Below are positions 1 through 8,222 of a stretch of DNA of 64,000 nt, in pieces (the stretch's first letter is position 1; every line of letters begins with the position of its first letter). Origin of the DNA: Hydrogenophaga pseudoflava (GTDB lineage Bacteria > Pseudomonadota > Gammaproteobacteria > Burkholderiales > Burkholderiaceae_C); contig NZ_JAVHJP010000004.1 in NCBI RefSeq assembly GCF_031020795.1, positions 254,073-318,072 of the forward strand, written 5' to 3'. The translations under genes were made by a program, and so were the position numbers. Below the pieces are notes generated by a model. The model saw only the letters and a program-made list of their open reading frames with translations. It was not told the DNA's origin and ran no database searches.

Positions 1-820
1 TGTTGATGTGGATGAGAACCTTGCGCACGCCCGCAGGCAGGCGGTCCAGCTGTTCGATCATGCCGCCCGGGCCGCTTTGCGGCAGGTGCCCCATGTCGAG
101 CGCGGCCTTGGGCGAGAGGCCCAGGCGCTGCATTTCGTCGTGGGTCCAGAAGGTGCCGTCGACCAGCACCACCGCGCAGCCGCTCATGAGGTCGATCAGC
201 TCGTCGGTGACCTCGGCCAGGCCAGGCGCGTAGAAAGCCTTGGCATCGGTGGCGGGGTTGGTGATCAGCAGGCCGATGTTGTCGCCCGGGCGGGGGTTGC
301 CACGGAAAGGCGAGTACGGCGGCGGCTTGGACGAGAGCGAGACGGTGTGCAGCCGCAGGCCGGGCAGGGCGGCGATGTGCACCGCACTGCCGTCGATGGG
401 CAGTTCCTGGCGCGCCGTGTCGCAGTAGTGCGAGAGGATGCCGGTGATCGGGAAGCCGCTGCCGATGTCGGAGAAGACCTCGGGCGTGGCCAGCAGCGGC
501 AGCGGCGTCTTGCGCTCGCGCAGCATCAGCAGGCCGGTGACGTGGTCGATCTGCGCGTCCATCAGCAGCACGGCGGCGATGCCGCTGTCGCGGATGGCTC
601 GGCCCGGTTGCAGCTCGGGGTTGTCGCGGATCTGGGTGAGGATGTCGGGCGAGGCGTTGACCAGCAGCCAGTCCTGGCCGTTGTCACTCACCGCGATCGA
701 CGACTGGGTGCGTGCGCGGGCCTTGAGCGTGCCGCTGCGCAGGCCGCTGCAGTTGGGGCAGTTGCAGTTCCACTGCGGGAAGCCGCCACCGGCGGAGGAA
801 CCAAGAACGCGGATGCGCAT
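1..820 (-). CDS. pqqB: PqqB, PQQ biosynthesis protein B (partial, C-terminus beyond left edge)
   Basis: Metallo-beta-lactamase-fold protein of pyrroloquinoline quinone synthesis, thought to hydroxylate a tyrosine-derived intermediate. The N-terminus reads MRIRVLGSSAGGGFPQWNC followed by NCPNC, the hallmark of PqqB. Downstream the family blocks MDAQIDHVTGLL, DGTFWTHDEM and GHLPQSGPGGM are all present, so about 273 of the roughly 305 residues are in view. No stop occurs before the window edge. The gene follows pqqA on the same strand with a hairpin terminator between them. pqqC, pqqD and pqqE are expected to the left but cannot be seen. Confidence 0.97.
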   Translation of the reverse strand, partial: MRIRVLGSSAGGGFPQWNCNCPNCSGLRSGTLKARARTQSSIAVSDNGQDWLLVNASPDILTQIRDNPELQPGRAIRDSGIAAVLLMDAQIDHVTGLLMLRERKTPLPLLATPEVFSDIGSGFPITGILSHYCDTARQELPIDGSAVHIAALPGLRLHTVSLSSKPPPYSPFRGNPRPGDNIGLLITNPATDAKAFYAPGLAEVTDELIDLMSGCAVVLVDGTFWTHDEMQRLGLSPKAALDMGHLPQSGPGGMIEQLDRLPAGVRKVLIHIN

Positions 821-833
821 AGACTGGATTGGG

Positions 834-870
834 AAAAAAAAGGCGCACGTGTGCGAACACCCGTGCGCCT
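834..870 (-). terminator. Intrinsic terminator/attenuator between pqqA and pqqB
   Basis: Read on the minus strand, a perfect 9-bp stem (AGGCGCACG / CGTGCGCCT) with a 12-nt loop is followed at once by eight T residues. This is a textbook rho-independent terminator. It lies 22 nt beyond the pqqA stop and 14 nt before the pqqB start, so it should release most transcripts after pqqA and let a minority read into pqqB. That suits the need for a large excess of the PqqA precursor peptide. Confidence 0.9.
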
Positions 871-891
871 GAGTTCGCTCGTCGCCGGTGG

Positions 892-966
892 TCAGCGGTT
901 GGCGATGTACATCGTGATTTCAAAACCGAAACGCAGGTCGGTGAAGGCGGGAGTGGTCCACTGCAT
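892..966 (-). CDS. pqqA: PqqA, PQQ precursor peptide (24 aa)
   Basis: A 24-residue peptide beginning [16 protein letters not shown] and ending ITMYIANR. It carries the invariant Glu16 and Tyr20 spaced E-x3-Y, which are cross-linked by PqqE and become the PQQ skeleton. Length and the flanking Phe-Gly-Phe/Met residues are as in other PqqA peptides. A GGAG ribosome-binding site lies 8 nt upstream of the ATG. It is the first gene of the pqq operon, immediately followed by a terminator, and is divergent from the hydrolase gene, so the pqq promoter must lie between about 967 and 1043. Confidence 0.97.
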   Translation of the reverse strand: MQWTTPAFTDLRFGFEITMYIANR

Positions 967-1043
967 GTCTTGTCTCCAGAAAAAGGTTGGCATGAATCGT
1001 GACTGCTGACCTGCCTGCACTGTTGCAGTCCAAGCCGCACCCG

Positions 1044-2108
1044 ATGATCAGCAAAAACGATGCCACCGCACAAGCTCCCTGGCGACGCCAGTGCGACCTC
1101 GGGCTGGCGGCGCCACATCGCATGGCCTGGCACCTTGGGGGAAACCCTGAGGGCGACCCCTGGCTGCTGCTGCACGGCGGGCCGGGCAGTGGCGCGAACG
1201 CAGGCCTGCTGGCGCCACTGGATCTGTCGAGGCACCGCGCCATCGCGCCCGACCAGCGCGGCAGCGGCGCCAGCCGCCCGCGTGGCAGCACCCTGCGCAA
1301 CCACACGGCGGCGCTGGTGTCCGACCTCGAATCCCTGCGGCGGCACCTGGGGCTGGAGCGCTGGTCGCTGTTGGCCGGCTCTTGGGGGACGGTGCTCGCG
1401 CTGGCCTATGCACAGGCGCATCCCCAACGGGTGCAGCGGCTCGTGCTGCGCGGGGCCTTCGCGCTGTCGCGGCGGGAGATCGGGGATCTGTTGCAGGGGC
1501 GCGCATCAGGGAAGACCCTGAGTGCGCCGCGGGCCTTCTGGCCGGTGTCGCGCGGCGTGGCACTGTCCGCCTTGCTGGCCCGTCTGCGTCAGTTGCTCCA
1601 AACCGGTACACCCGCTGTTGCAGCCCTGCGCGCAGCGCGGCGCTGGGCGTTGCTCGAGTCGCGCGCCGCGGCCCGGGGCCAGTGGCGCGCGTTGCTGGGG
1701 GTCGAGGGGGCAGAGGCGGCCGGACTCCGTGCGGTCTGGGCGGGACAGCGGCGCCGCGAGCGGCGGCTGAGCGCCGGGTTCCGGCACAGGGGCGACCGCA
1801 TCGACCCCACGGACAGGGCGCTGCTGCGCAAGTTCCGCATCCAGTCGCACTACCTGCTGCGGCGCGGCTTTGTGCGGCCGGGCGGGCTGGACTGTGCGGT
1901 GCGGGCGGTGGCGCTGGCGGGCGTGCCGGTGGACTGGGTGCATGGTGCGTTCGACGCCGTGTGTCCGCCGCAGAACAGCCGGCGCTGGCAGGCGCAGATG
2001 GCGCGCCTGGCGCCCGGACGTTCGTCGCTCACGCTGACCCGCGCCGGGCATCTGGGCCACGAGCCGCGGACGCTGGCCGCGCTGCGTGAGAAGGTGCGGC
2101 GGTCATGA
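1044..2108 (+). CDS. Alpha/beta hydrolase, proline iminopeptidase-like (S33)
   Basis: A serine hydrolase of the alpha/beta fold resembling prolyl aminopeptidase. Visible motifs are the oxyanion loop [10 protein letters not shown], the DQRGSGAS strand-turn and the nucleophile elbow GSWGT. The cap region carries SHYLLRRGF, and the C-terminal block has [14 protein letters not shown] (Asp) and RAGHLGHEP (His). At 354 residues it is somewhat longer than typical S33 peptidases. ATG at 1044 is preferred, and an in-frame GTG at 999 would add 15 residues. It sits between pqqA and a quinoprotein-relay protein and overlaps the latter by 4 nt, which suggests co-expression. A role in PQQ peptide handling is possible but only inferred. 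Confidence 0.85.
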   Translation: MISKNDATAQAPWRRQCDLGLAAPHRMAWHLGGNPEGDPWLLLHGGPGSGANAGLLAPLDLSRHRAIAPDQRGSGASRPRGSTLRNHTAALVSDLESLRRHLGLERWSLLAGSWGTVLALAYAQAHPQRVQRLVLRGAFALSRREIGDLLQGRASGKTLSAPRAFWPVSRGVALSALLARLRQLLQTGTPAVAALRAARRWALLESRAAARGQWRALLGVEGAEAAGLRAVWAGQRRRERRLSAGFRHRGDRIDPTDRALLRKFRIQSHYLLRRGFVRPGGLDCAVRAVALAGVPVDWVHGAFDAVCPPQNSRRWQAQMARLAPGRSSLTLTRAGHLGHEPRTLAALREKVRRS

Positions 2109-3121
2109 GGCTGGGTGTAAAGACCTGGTGTCGCCGGGCGCTGACCGCGCTGCTGCTCGGGCAGGCGGGGTTGGTGCTGGCGGCCACGGACTGCGATGGT
2201 CTGGAGCCGGTGCCCTGGCGCGCCGTGGCGCCGGGCGCCTGGGTCTGGCTGCCGCCGGACGGGGGCGACGTGTCGGCCGACAACGCCGGTCATGTGGTGA
2301 CCACCAGCGCGCTGGTGTCGGGTCGGCAGGCACTGGTGATCGACCCTGGTCCCAGCCACCTTCACGGCGAGCGTGTGCGGCGTTCGCTGGCCTGCCGCTT
2401 TGGCGCGCAGGTGCGCTGGATCGTCAACACCCACGCGCACTCCGAGAACGTGCTGGCGAACTCGGCCTTTGCGGCCGACGTGGCCGCCGGGCGAACACAG
2501 ATCCTGGCCACCGCAGCCACCCGCGAAGGCATGGCGCTGCGCTGCCCGGACTGCCTGGCCAGCCTGACCCGGCGCGTGGGCGAGGCCCGCATGACCGGCA
2601 CGCGGATCGTGCTGCCCACGCGCACGCTGTCCGAGGGCGAGGTGCTGCGGCTGGGCCGCTGGCGGCTGCGGGTGATGCGGGTGGAGCACGCCCACACCGA
2701 GGGCGATCTGGTGTTGTGGGACGCGCAGCATCGCGTGGTGTGGGCCGGCGGGCTGGTCTACCAGAACCGCGTACCCGAACTCGCGCAGGGTCAGCTGGAC
2801 AGCTGGATCGCGGCGCTGGACCGCCTGCAGGCCCTGGCGCCCAGGCAGGTGATCGCCACCACGTGGTCGGTCGCCTCGGCCTCGGAACCACCACCCGCGC
2901 TGCAGGACACGCGCGCCTACCTGGGGGCGCTGCGCGAGAAAACCTTGCAGGCCATGGAGGAGGGCGCGCAGCCGCAGGAGACCGACCGCGTCGCCTTGCC
3001 GGCCTTCCGCGACTGGGCGGGCTACAGCGCGCGGCACGGCTTCAACGTGCTGCGCGCCTGGCGCGAATTGGAGCCGGTGTGGATGGACCGCCAGCCCTCA
3101 GCTCAGGAGGTCGGGCGGTAG
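2105..3121 (+). CDS. Quinoprotein relay system metallo-hydrolase-like protein (periplasmic)
   Basis: A 338-residue secreted protein of the metallo-beta-lactamase fold. A signal peptide (TALLLGQAGLVLA then ATDCD) is followed by the beta-lactamase-like core. The metal-binding motif is unusual: where active enzymes have HxHxDH this one reads THAHSENV, keeping both first histidines but lacking the Asp-His pair. A later histidine in VEHAHTEGDLVLW is retained. The relatives I recall are the 'quinoprotein relay system zinc metallohydrolases' found beside PQQ dehydrogenase genes. It overlaps the hydrolase gene by 4 nt at its start and the convergent regulator by 24 nt at its end. Family assignment is fairly sure, catalytic activity is not. 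Confidence 0.78.
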   Translation: MRLGVKTWCRRALTALLLGQAGLVLAATDCDGLEPVPWRAVAPGAWVWLPPDGGDVSADNAGHVVTTSALVSGRQALVIDPGPSHLHGERVRRSLACRFGAQVRWIVNTHAHSENVLANSAFAADVAAGRTQILATAATREGMALRCPDCLASLTRRVGEARMTGTRIVLPTRTLSEGEVLRLGRWRLRVMRVEHAHTEGDLVLWDAQHRVVWAGGLVYQNRVPELAQGQLDSWIAALDRLQALAPRQVIATTWSVASASEPPPALQDTRAYLGALREKTLQAMEEGAQPQETDRVALPAFRDWAGYSARHGFNVLRAWRELEPVWMDRQPSAQEVGR

Positions 3122-5254
3122 CAGGTGTTTCTTGCGGTAGATGGTGTTGCGCGAGACGCCCAGCGCCTTGGCCGCGGCCGACACATTGCCGCCGTGCAGG
3201 CGCAGCATCTGCGCCATCGCGCTCAGCGCCACGTCCTGCAGCTTCTGTCCGTCCACCGTGGGCTCGGGCATGGGCGGGGCGCTCGGGACTTCGGGCAGCG
3301 CGGCGTCGGCCGTGGGCACCGGCGTGCTCAGGCGCTGTGCCACCGGGTGCGGCAGGCCGTGCTCCAGCTCTTCGAGGAAGTCGTCGGGCAGATGCTCCAT
3401 GTCGATCACGCCGGCGCAGCCAACCATGACCACCGCCGTGCGCAGCAGGTTGTGCAACTGGCGGAAGTTGCCCGGCCAGTGGTAGCGCTTGAAGATGTCC
3501 ATCACCCGCGGCGCGATGCCAATGTGCTGGCCGTTCTCGCACAGCGACTTGACGATCTTCTGCACCACCAGGTCGAAGTCGGTGCGCTCGCGCAGCGCCG
3601 GCAGCCGCACCACCAGGCCGTTGAGGCGGTAGTAGAGGTCCTCGCGGAAGTCGCCGCGCGCGATCATGTCCTTGAGGTTCTTGTGCGTGGCGCTGACGAT
3701 GGCCACGTCCACGTCGACCTCCTTGCCAGCGCCCAGCGGGCTCACCCGCCGCTCCTGCAGCACCCGCAGCAGCCGCGCCTGCAGGTGCTTGGGCATGTCG
3801 CCGATCTCGTCGAGGAAGAGCGTGCCGCCGTTGGCCTGCAGGATCTTGCCGATCGAGCCCTTCTTGCGCGCGCCGGTGAAGGCGCCTTCCTCGTAGCCGA
3901 ACAGCTCCGATTCGATCAGCGTGTCCGGGATCGAGGCGCAGTTGACCGAGACGAAGGGCTGGCCCGAGCGGTTGGAGTCGCCGTGAATGGCCTGGGCCAG
4001 CAGGTCCTTGCCGGTGCCGGTCTCGCCCAGGATCATCACCGGGATGTCCTTGCCCGAGACCATGCGCAGTTTGTGGATCACGGCCGACACCTGCGGGTCG
4101 CCGGTGTCCAGGTACTGCAACGTGGACAGGTGCGGCTTGCGCGGCACGACTTTGGCCACCGGCTGGGCCGGTGCGCTCGCGGCCTGTTCCTCGGCCTGCT
4201 GCGGCGTGACCGGCGCAGGGCGGCCCGCGTTCCATGGATTGGCCGCCTTGATCTTGACGCGGCACCAGACGGCCACGCCGTTGTGCAGAACCAGCTGCTT
4301 GGGCGTGGGCAGGGTGCCGCTGAACAGGTCGATCAGCGAGGAGATCGGGATACCGAACAGCGAAGAGAAGGTGTGGGCCTTGAGGGCCGCGAAAGGCAGG
4401 CCGATCTGGAACTGCGCGCTGCGGTTGGCCGAGATGAAACGGCCCTCGGGCGAGAACACCGCGATGCCTTCGACCAGTGTGCCCAGGAACTCCGAGCGGG
4501 TGTGGAAGTGCACCCGGATCGCCTTCGGGAAGATGTCGGCGAACATGTGGTTCTCGATCATCTGCGCCGACATGCGCACCAGTGCCAGCGTGTGCTGGTG
4601 GAAGCTGCGCTGGTCGCCTGTCACGTCCAGCGCGCCGATCACCTGGCCGTAGGGGTCGAAGATCGGCGAGCAGGAACAGGTCAGGAACTTGTTGGCGTTC
4701 AGGTAGTGCTGGTTGCCGTGAACGGTCAGCGCTTCCTCTTCGGTCAGTGCGGTGCCGATGGCGTTGGTGCCCTTGGTGCTTTCCGACCAGTCCATGCCGG
4801 GCATCAGTGCCACACGCGAGGCCTTCTCCAGAAAGTCGGAGTCGCCCAGCGAGTGCAGCACCATGCCCTTGGCCGAGGTCAGCAGCACCATGCTGTGGGT
4901 GTTGGCGATCTGGTCGTAGAGCGTCTCCATCACCGGTGCTGCGTGCTGGAACAGGAAACGGTTCTCGTCCAGGGCGCTGGTCAGGTCGCCGCGCAGCGGG
5001 CTGGAGAAGTCGGGCTCGCTGTGTTCGGCGATGCCGAAGGCGCGCGAACGCTGGTGCGACTGGCCGATCGGATCGTGACCGGCCTCGTGGGGGGCGGAAG
5101 GCATGCTGACACGCTCTCGGCCGGGTGGCGTGTACATGGCGGCACTCATGTTGTCTCCAGGGTCCGGGGGAAGGCCTCCCCAGTAATCCATCGCCCAGAT
5201 CGGCTCGATGGGTCCGAACTGTAGGGGGTCGTTGTCGTCGCTGTCCTGACTCAT
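3098..5254 (-). CDS. Sigma-54-dependent activator, AcoR family
   Basis: A 718-residue enhancer-binding protein. An N-terminal sensor with GAF and PAS-like regions (about 90-330) includes the family block CSCSPIFDPYGQVIGALDVTG. The AAA+ domain (about 385-620) has Walker A GETGTGKD, the sigma-54 contact loop GAFTGA and Walker B GGTLFLDEIGD. The C-terminal Fis-type helix-turn-helix reads NVSAAAKALGVSRNTIYRKK. The family responds to acetoin, alcohols or related carbonyls. The divergent cytochrome gene has a near-perfect -24/-12 promoter, so this protein most likely activates pedF, probably in response to alcohol or aldehyde. The C-terminus overlaps the convergent relay gene by 24 nt. Confidence 0.95.
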   Translation of the reverse strand: MSQDSDDNDPLQFGPIEPIWAMDYWGGLPPDPGDNMSAAMYTPPGRERVSMPSAPHEAGHDPIGQSHQRSRAFGIAEHSEPDFSSPLRGDLTSALDENRFLFQHAAPVMETLYDQIANTHSMVLLTSAKGMVLHSLGDSDFLEKASRVALMPGMDWSESTKGTNAIGTALTEEEALTVHGNQHYLNANKFLTCSCSPIFDPYGQVIGALDVTGDQRSFHQHTLALVRMSAQMIENHMFADIFPKAIRVHFHTRSEFLGTLVEGIAVFSPEGRFISANRSAQFQIGLPFAALKAHTFSSLFGIPISSLIDLFSGTLPTPKQLVLHNGVAVWCRVKIKAANPWNAGRPAPVTPQQAEEQAASAPAQPVAKVVPRKPHLSTLQYLDTGDPQVSAVIHKLRMVSGKDIPVMILGETGTGKDLLAQAIHGDSNRSGQPFVSVNCASIPDTLIESELFGYEEGAFTGARKKGSIGKILQANGGTLFLDEIGDMPKHLQARLLRVLQERRVSPLGAGKEVDVDVAIVSATHKNLKDMIARGDFREDLYYRLNGLVVRLPALRERTDFDLVVQKIVKSLCENGQHIGIAPRVMDIFKRYHWPGNFRQLHNLLRTAVVMVGCAGVIDMEHLPDDFLEELEHGLPHPVAQRLSTPVPTADAALPEVPSAPPMPEPTVDGQKLQDVALSAMAQMLRLHGGNVSAAAKALGVSRNTIYRKKHLLPPDLLS

Positions 5255-5385
5255 GTGATTTTCTTCATATCTGTGCCACGAATCAACAGTGGGAAATCCC
5301 TGAATGAAACAAGGCGTGGCGGGTGCCTCCTTCTGCTACATAGCAAAACCCCGGCCAGCCCTCTGTACCCCGAGCGGGTCACGGT

Positions 5386-5412
5386 GTGAGACAGGGCAGC
5401 CGTCGTGGGACA
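5386..5412 (+). promoter_or_regulatory. Direct repeat GTGRGACA, candidate activator binding sites
   Basis: Two direct octamers, GTGAGACA at 5386 and GTGGGACA at 5405, start 19 bp apart (about two helical turns). They lie about 90-115 bp upstream of the -24/-12 promoter of pedF, where enhancer sites usually sit. The core matches the TGAGACA half-site found twice near the second AcoR-type regulator. That they bind the 718-aa activator is an inference. Confidence 0.5.
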
Positions 5413-5499
5413 AAGAGGTGGTTCAATTTGGAACACTTGGGCGTTGCCGTGGGTGTCCGGTGGTGGCCAGGCGCTTGTGATGCGGGGGGTGGCTTTTTG

Positions 5500-5515
5500 T
5501 GGCCCGCATATTGCT
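5500..5515 (+). promoter_or_regulatory. Sigma-54 (-24/-12) promoter of the cytochrome gene
   Basis: TGGCCCG-CATA-TTGCT matches the sigma-54 consensus TGGCACG-N4-TTGCW at all but one position. The diagnostic GG and GC dinucleotides are separated by exactly 10 nt. Transcription should begin near 5526, giving a leader of about 34 nt before the ATG at 5560. A gene for a sigma-54 activator is divergent to it. Confidence 0.88.
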
Positions 5516-5559
5516 TTTCAGGTCCCAGAAGCCCTTTCTTGAACCTGGAGACAAGTCCC

Positions 5560-6045
5560 ATGAACGTCCGTCTTTCCCTCGCCATCCAACGCGCCGCTGC
5601 CCTGCTGGCCGCCGGCCTGACCGCCACGGCGGTGTACGCCCACGGCGACGTGGTCCCTCAGGCCGTAGACACCAGCACCCTGCCGCAGCTGGGCGCCAAG
5701 TGGCTCGATGCCAACCCCTACAACGAGCAGAGCCCGGCCCGCAAGGAAGCGCTGCGCATCGGTACCTCGGCCTACAACCAGAACTGCGCGCGCTGCCATG
5801 GCCTGGAGGCCATCTCCGGCGGCATCTCGCCCGACCTGCGCAAGATCGACAGCGACTGCACCGGCCTGGCCGATGCGGCCAAGAAGGCCGCCTGCTTCAA
5901 GGAGATGGACGACTACTTCATCTCCACCGTGCGCCGGGGCCGTGTGCGCGACGGGCGCGTGTACATGCCGCCGTTTGAAGGTACGCTGACGCAGGAAGCG
6001 ATCTGGACCATCCGCACCTATATCGAGACGCGCCGCGAACCCTGA
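5560..6045 (+). CDS. pedF: PedF-like cytochrome c, electron acceptor of PQQ alcohol dehydrogenase
   Basis: A 161-residue periplasmic monoheme cytochrome c (c-550 type). A signal peptide of about 27 residues ends at VYAHGD. The heme motif CARCH follows NQN, and the likely axial methionine is in VYMPPFEGTL. Two extra cysteines (SDCTG, KAACF) are as in the PedF group. The ATG at 5560 is chosen for its GGAG site 9 nt upstream and for the signal peptide it yields. The gene is driven by the sigma-54 promoter just upstream. It should pass electrons from a quinoprotein alcohol dehydrogenase, encoded elsewhere, to the respiratory chain. Confidence 0.9.
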   Translation: MNVRLSLAIQRAAALLAAGLTATAVYAHGDVVPQAVDTSTLPQLGAKWLDANPYNEQSPARKEALRIGTSAYNQNCARCHGLEAISGGISPDLRKIDSDCTGLADAAKKAACFKEMDDYFISTVRRGRVRDGRVYMPPFEGTLTQEAIWTIRTYIETRREP

Positions 6046-6100
6046 GCCCGCGCCATCGGCCGGGCCGCCGGCCGCAACAACCACCGAAGAGGCAAGACCC

Positions 6101-6991
6101 ATGACCGATTCCACCCTCAAGCCTTCCACGGGTCTGCGCCGACGCGACGCCCTGGCGCTGCTGCCGGCCGCGCTGGCCATGCCGTGGGCGGTGCGGGCGC
6201 AGACCGACCTGAGCGACCTGGCGCGCATCCGCGCCAACGGGGCGCTCAAGGTCGCGGTGTACAAGGACAATGCGCCGTTCTCCAGCGGCCCGGCCACCGA
6301 CATGAAGGGCCTGGACGTTTCGCTGGCCGAGGCGCTGGCCCGGCAGATGAACCTCAAGCTCTCGCTGTTGCCGTTCGACGCGGGCGAGAACATGAACGAC
6401 GACCTGCGCAACATGGTCTGGCGCGGCCACTACCTGGGCTACGGCCCGGCCGACGTGATGCTGCAGGTGCCGGCCGACCGCTTCCTGGCCAACGGCAATC
6501 CGCAGGTCACGATCATGGCGCCCTACATGCGCCAGTCCAATGTTCTGCTGCTCGACAGCCGGCGCCAGGCGTCCGCTGCCACTCCCGAAGACCTCAAGGG
6601 CCTGCCGCTGGCGGCCGAACGGGGCGCGGGCGCGGCCAGCGTGCTCATGGGCTATGGTGGCGGCCTGTTGCGCAACCAGGTGTCCATCTACCCGTCCGGT
6701 GTCGAAGCCGCGCAGGCGGTGATCGACGGCAAGGCCGCGGGGGCTTTTGTGCTGCGGGCGCAGGCCGAGGCCGCGCTGTTCGAGCGCAAGGCGTCGGTGG
6801 AGCAGTTCCCGCTCTCCAAGCTCAACTTCAACAATGGCATCGCCGACACCGGCTGGCCGGTGGGCATGGCCATCAAGGCGGCCCACAAGGACCTGGGCGC
6901 TGCGCTGGATGCGGCGCTGAAATCGCTGCGCGAGAGCGGCGAGCTGCTGGCCATGTTCAAGCAACACGGGCTCACCCTGACCGCGCCTTGA
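6101..6991 (+). CDS. Quinoprotein dehydrogenase-associated periplasmic binding protein
   Basis: A 296-residue protein with the fold of amino-acid ABC transporter binding proteins (SBP family 3). After a signal sequence with a twin-arginine-like GLRRRDALALLP stretch and AMPWAVRAQ, the mature part begins LSDLARIRANGALKVAVYKDNAPFSS. The blocks LDVSLAEALARQ, PADVMLQVPADRF and DTGWPVGMAIK resemble the PQQ-dehydrogenase-associated group (MxaJ/XoxJ-like). No permease or ATPase gene is adjacent, so it is not a normal transporter part. A role in maturing the dehydrogenase or in substrate relay is inferred from its position 55 bp after the cytochrome gene, probably in the same transcript. Confidence 0.85.
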   Translation: MTDSTLKPSTGLRRRDALALLPAALAMPWAVRAQTDLSDLARIRANGALKVAVYKDNAPFSSGPATDMKGLDVSLAEALARQMNLKLSLLPFDAGENMNDDLRNMVWRGHYLGYGPADVMLQVPADRFLANGNPQVTIMAPYMRQSNVLLLDSRRQASAATPEDLKGLPLAAERGAGAASVLMGYGGGLLRNQVSIYPSGVEAAQAVIDGKAAGAFVLRAQAEAALFERKASVEQFPLSKLNFNNGIADTGWPVGMAIKAAHKDLGAALDAALKSLRESGELLAMFKQHGLTLTAP

Positions 6992-7010
6992 CCGGCGCGC
7001 CCCGCGCCGG

Positions 7011-8120
7011 TCAGACCTTCTTTTTGGTCAACTTCCGATAGACCGTCGCGCGGCTGATGCCCAGCGCGCGAGCGGCTTCCATGACGTTGCCGCGCGCGTC
7101 TTCCACCGCCCGGCGGATGAGGGCGGCCTCGACGTCCTTGAGCGGCACGCTGTGGCTGGCCGGCCGCGGCGAACCGGAGACGCGGCCGGGGCCCTGCGAC
7201 AGCAGCTGCAGCCGCAGCCCGGACCACAGCGGCACCTCGAAGGCCGGGCGCTGCGCGCGGGCGGCGTCGAACAGGCTGTCGGTGGGCACGGCAAACACTT
7301 CGCTGCAGTGCATCGCGCCCTGCTGCGGCATGAGGCCCAGCATGTCGGACGCGGCCCGGTTGGCGCCGATGATGCGACCGTCGTCGTCCACGCAGACCAG
7401 GCCGTCGTTGTCGTCACCCAGCACGCGGCCTGGCCAGTTCAGGCGCAGCAACATGCGGTGCGGACGCGAGGTGGTCAGTGCGTTTTCGATGCTGCGCGCC
7501 GACTGCGTCACCAGGTGCTTGAGCGCCGGCTGCTCGGCCACGTCGATGCCGGTGAGGTCCAGCATGCCGACGCAGTGACCGTCCGGCCCCCAGATGGGCG
7601 CGCCGGCGCAGCTGAAGGCGCCGTTGTCATGGAAGAAGTGCTCGCCGCGGTGCAGCCACACCGACTCCAGGTCCGTCAGCGTGGCACCGATGGCGGTGGT
7701 GCCCACAGCCCGCTCGGAGAGGTCCACACCGACGCGCGCGATGGCCGCGGCCTTCGGGTTGTTGCGGTCGACCGGACCGTCCACGTCGATGACGGTGCCG
7801 CGCGCATCGGTCAGGATGGCGAAGTAGCGGGTGTGCACCATCGCCCGGGAAAGCGAACGGATCACCGGTGTGGCGGCCTGGATCAGGGGCTGGCTTGCCT
7901 CGAGGGCCTGGCGCACGGCGCCGGCCGAGACCGGCTCGAAGGCCACCCGCTGGTGCGGGTCCTGCCCCATGGCCAGACAACGCCGCCAGGAGCGCTCGAT
8001 GGGCGCGGCCAGCCATGGCGAGGGGGCGCTGTCGCGCGCCTCCAGCACCGACAGGCGCGCCCGTTCGATGAGGGCCAGTCGCTGTTCAGGGAGCAGGGGG
8101 GAATGGACAGTGGTGGTCAC
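7011..8120 (-). CDS. AcoR-like regulator lacking the AAA+ domain (GAF-PAS-Fis HTH)
   Basis: A 369-residue transcription factor with the AcoR sensor block (APIERSWRRCLAMGQDP; AVGTTAIGATLTDLESVWLHRGEHF; CAGAPIWGPDGHCVGMLDLTG), a PAS-like segment (GLVCVDDDGRIIGANRAA) and a C-terminal Fis-type helix-turn-helix NVMEAARALGISRATVYRKL. The whole sigma-54 AAA+ module is absent: there is no Walker A and no GAFTGA. GTG at 8120 is preferred because an earlier in-frame TTG at 8195 would place the start upstream of a 17-bp operator-like palindrome at 8154-8170. It probably controls the adjacent aldehyde oxidoreductase operon, but cannot drive sigma-54 open-complex formation alone. Confidence 0.85.
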   Translation of the reverse strand: MTTTVHSPLLPEQRLALIERARLSVLEARDSAPSPWLAAPIERSWRRCLAMGQDPHQRVAFEPVSAGAVRQALEASQPLIQAATPVIRSLSRAMVHTRYFAILTDARGTVIDVDGPVDRNNPKAAAIARVGVDLSERAVGTTAIGATLTDLESVWLHRGEHFFHDNGAFSCAGAPIWGPDGHCVGMLDLTGIDVAEQPALKHLVTQSARSIENALTTSRPHRMLLRLNWPGRVLGDDNDGLVCVDDDGRIIGANRAASDMLGLMPQQGAMHCSEVFAVPTDSLFDAARAQRPAFEVPLWSGLRLQLLSQGPGRVSGSPRPASHSVPLKDVEAALIRRAVEDARGNVMEAARALGISRATVYRKLTKKKV

Positions 8121-8153
8121 ATCGGCCTCGGCGTTCGTGGGGCGGAACAGTAG

Positions 8154-8170
8154 TGTTGCAGATTGAGACA
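8154..8170 (-). promoter_or_regulatory. Palindrome TGTTGCA-GAT-TGAGACA upstream of the regulator
   Basis: A 17-bp inverted repeat fitting TGTNNCA-N3-TGNNACA, 34 bp upstream of the GTG start of the AAA+-less regulator. Its half-site TGAGACA recurs in the palindrome at 9006-9022 before the aor operon and as a direct repeat before pedF. Autoregulation is a reasonable inference. Confidence 0.55.
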
Positions 8171-8222
8171 GTGGCAGGGGCCGGGCCCCGGACAAAGCGT
8201 CTCTTCGGCCGTCAACCGCAAT

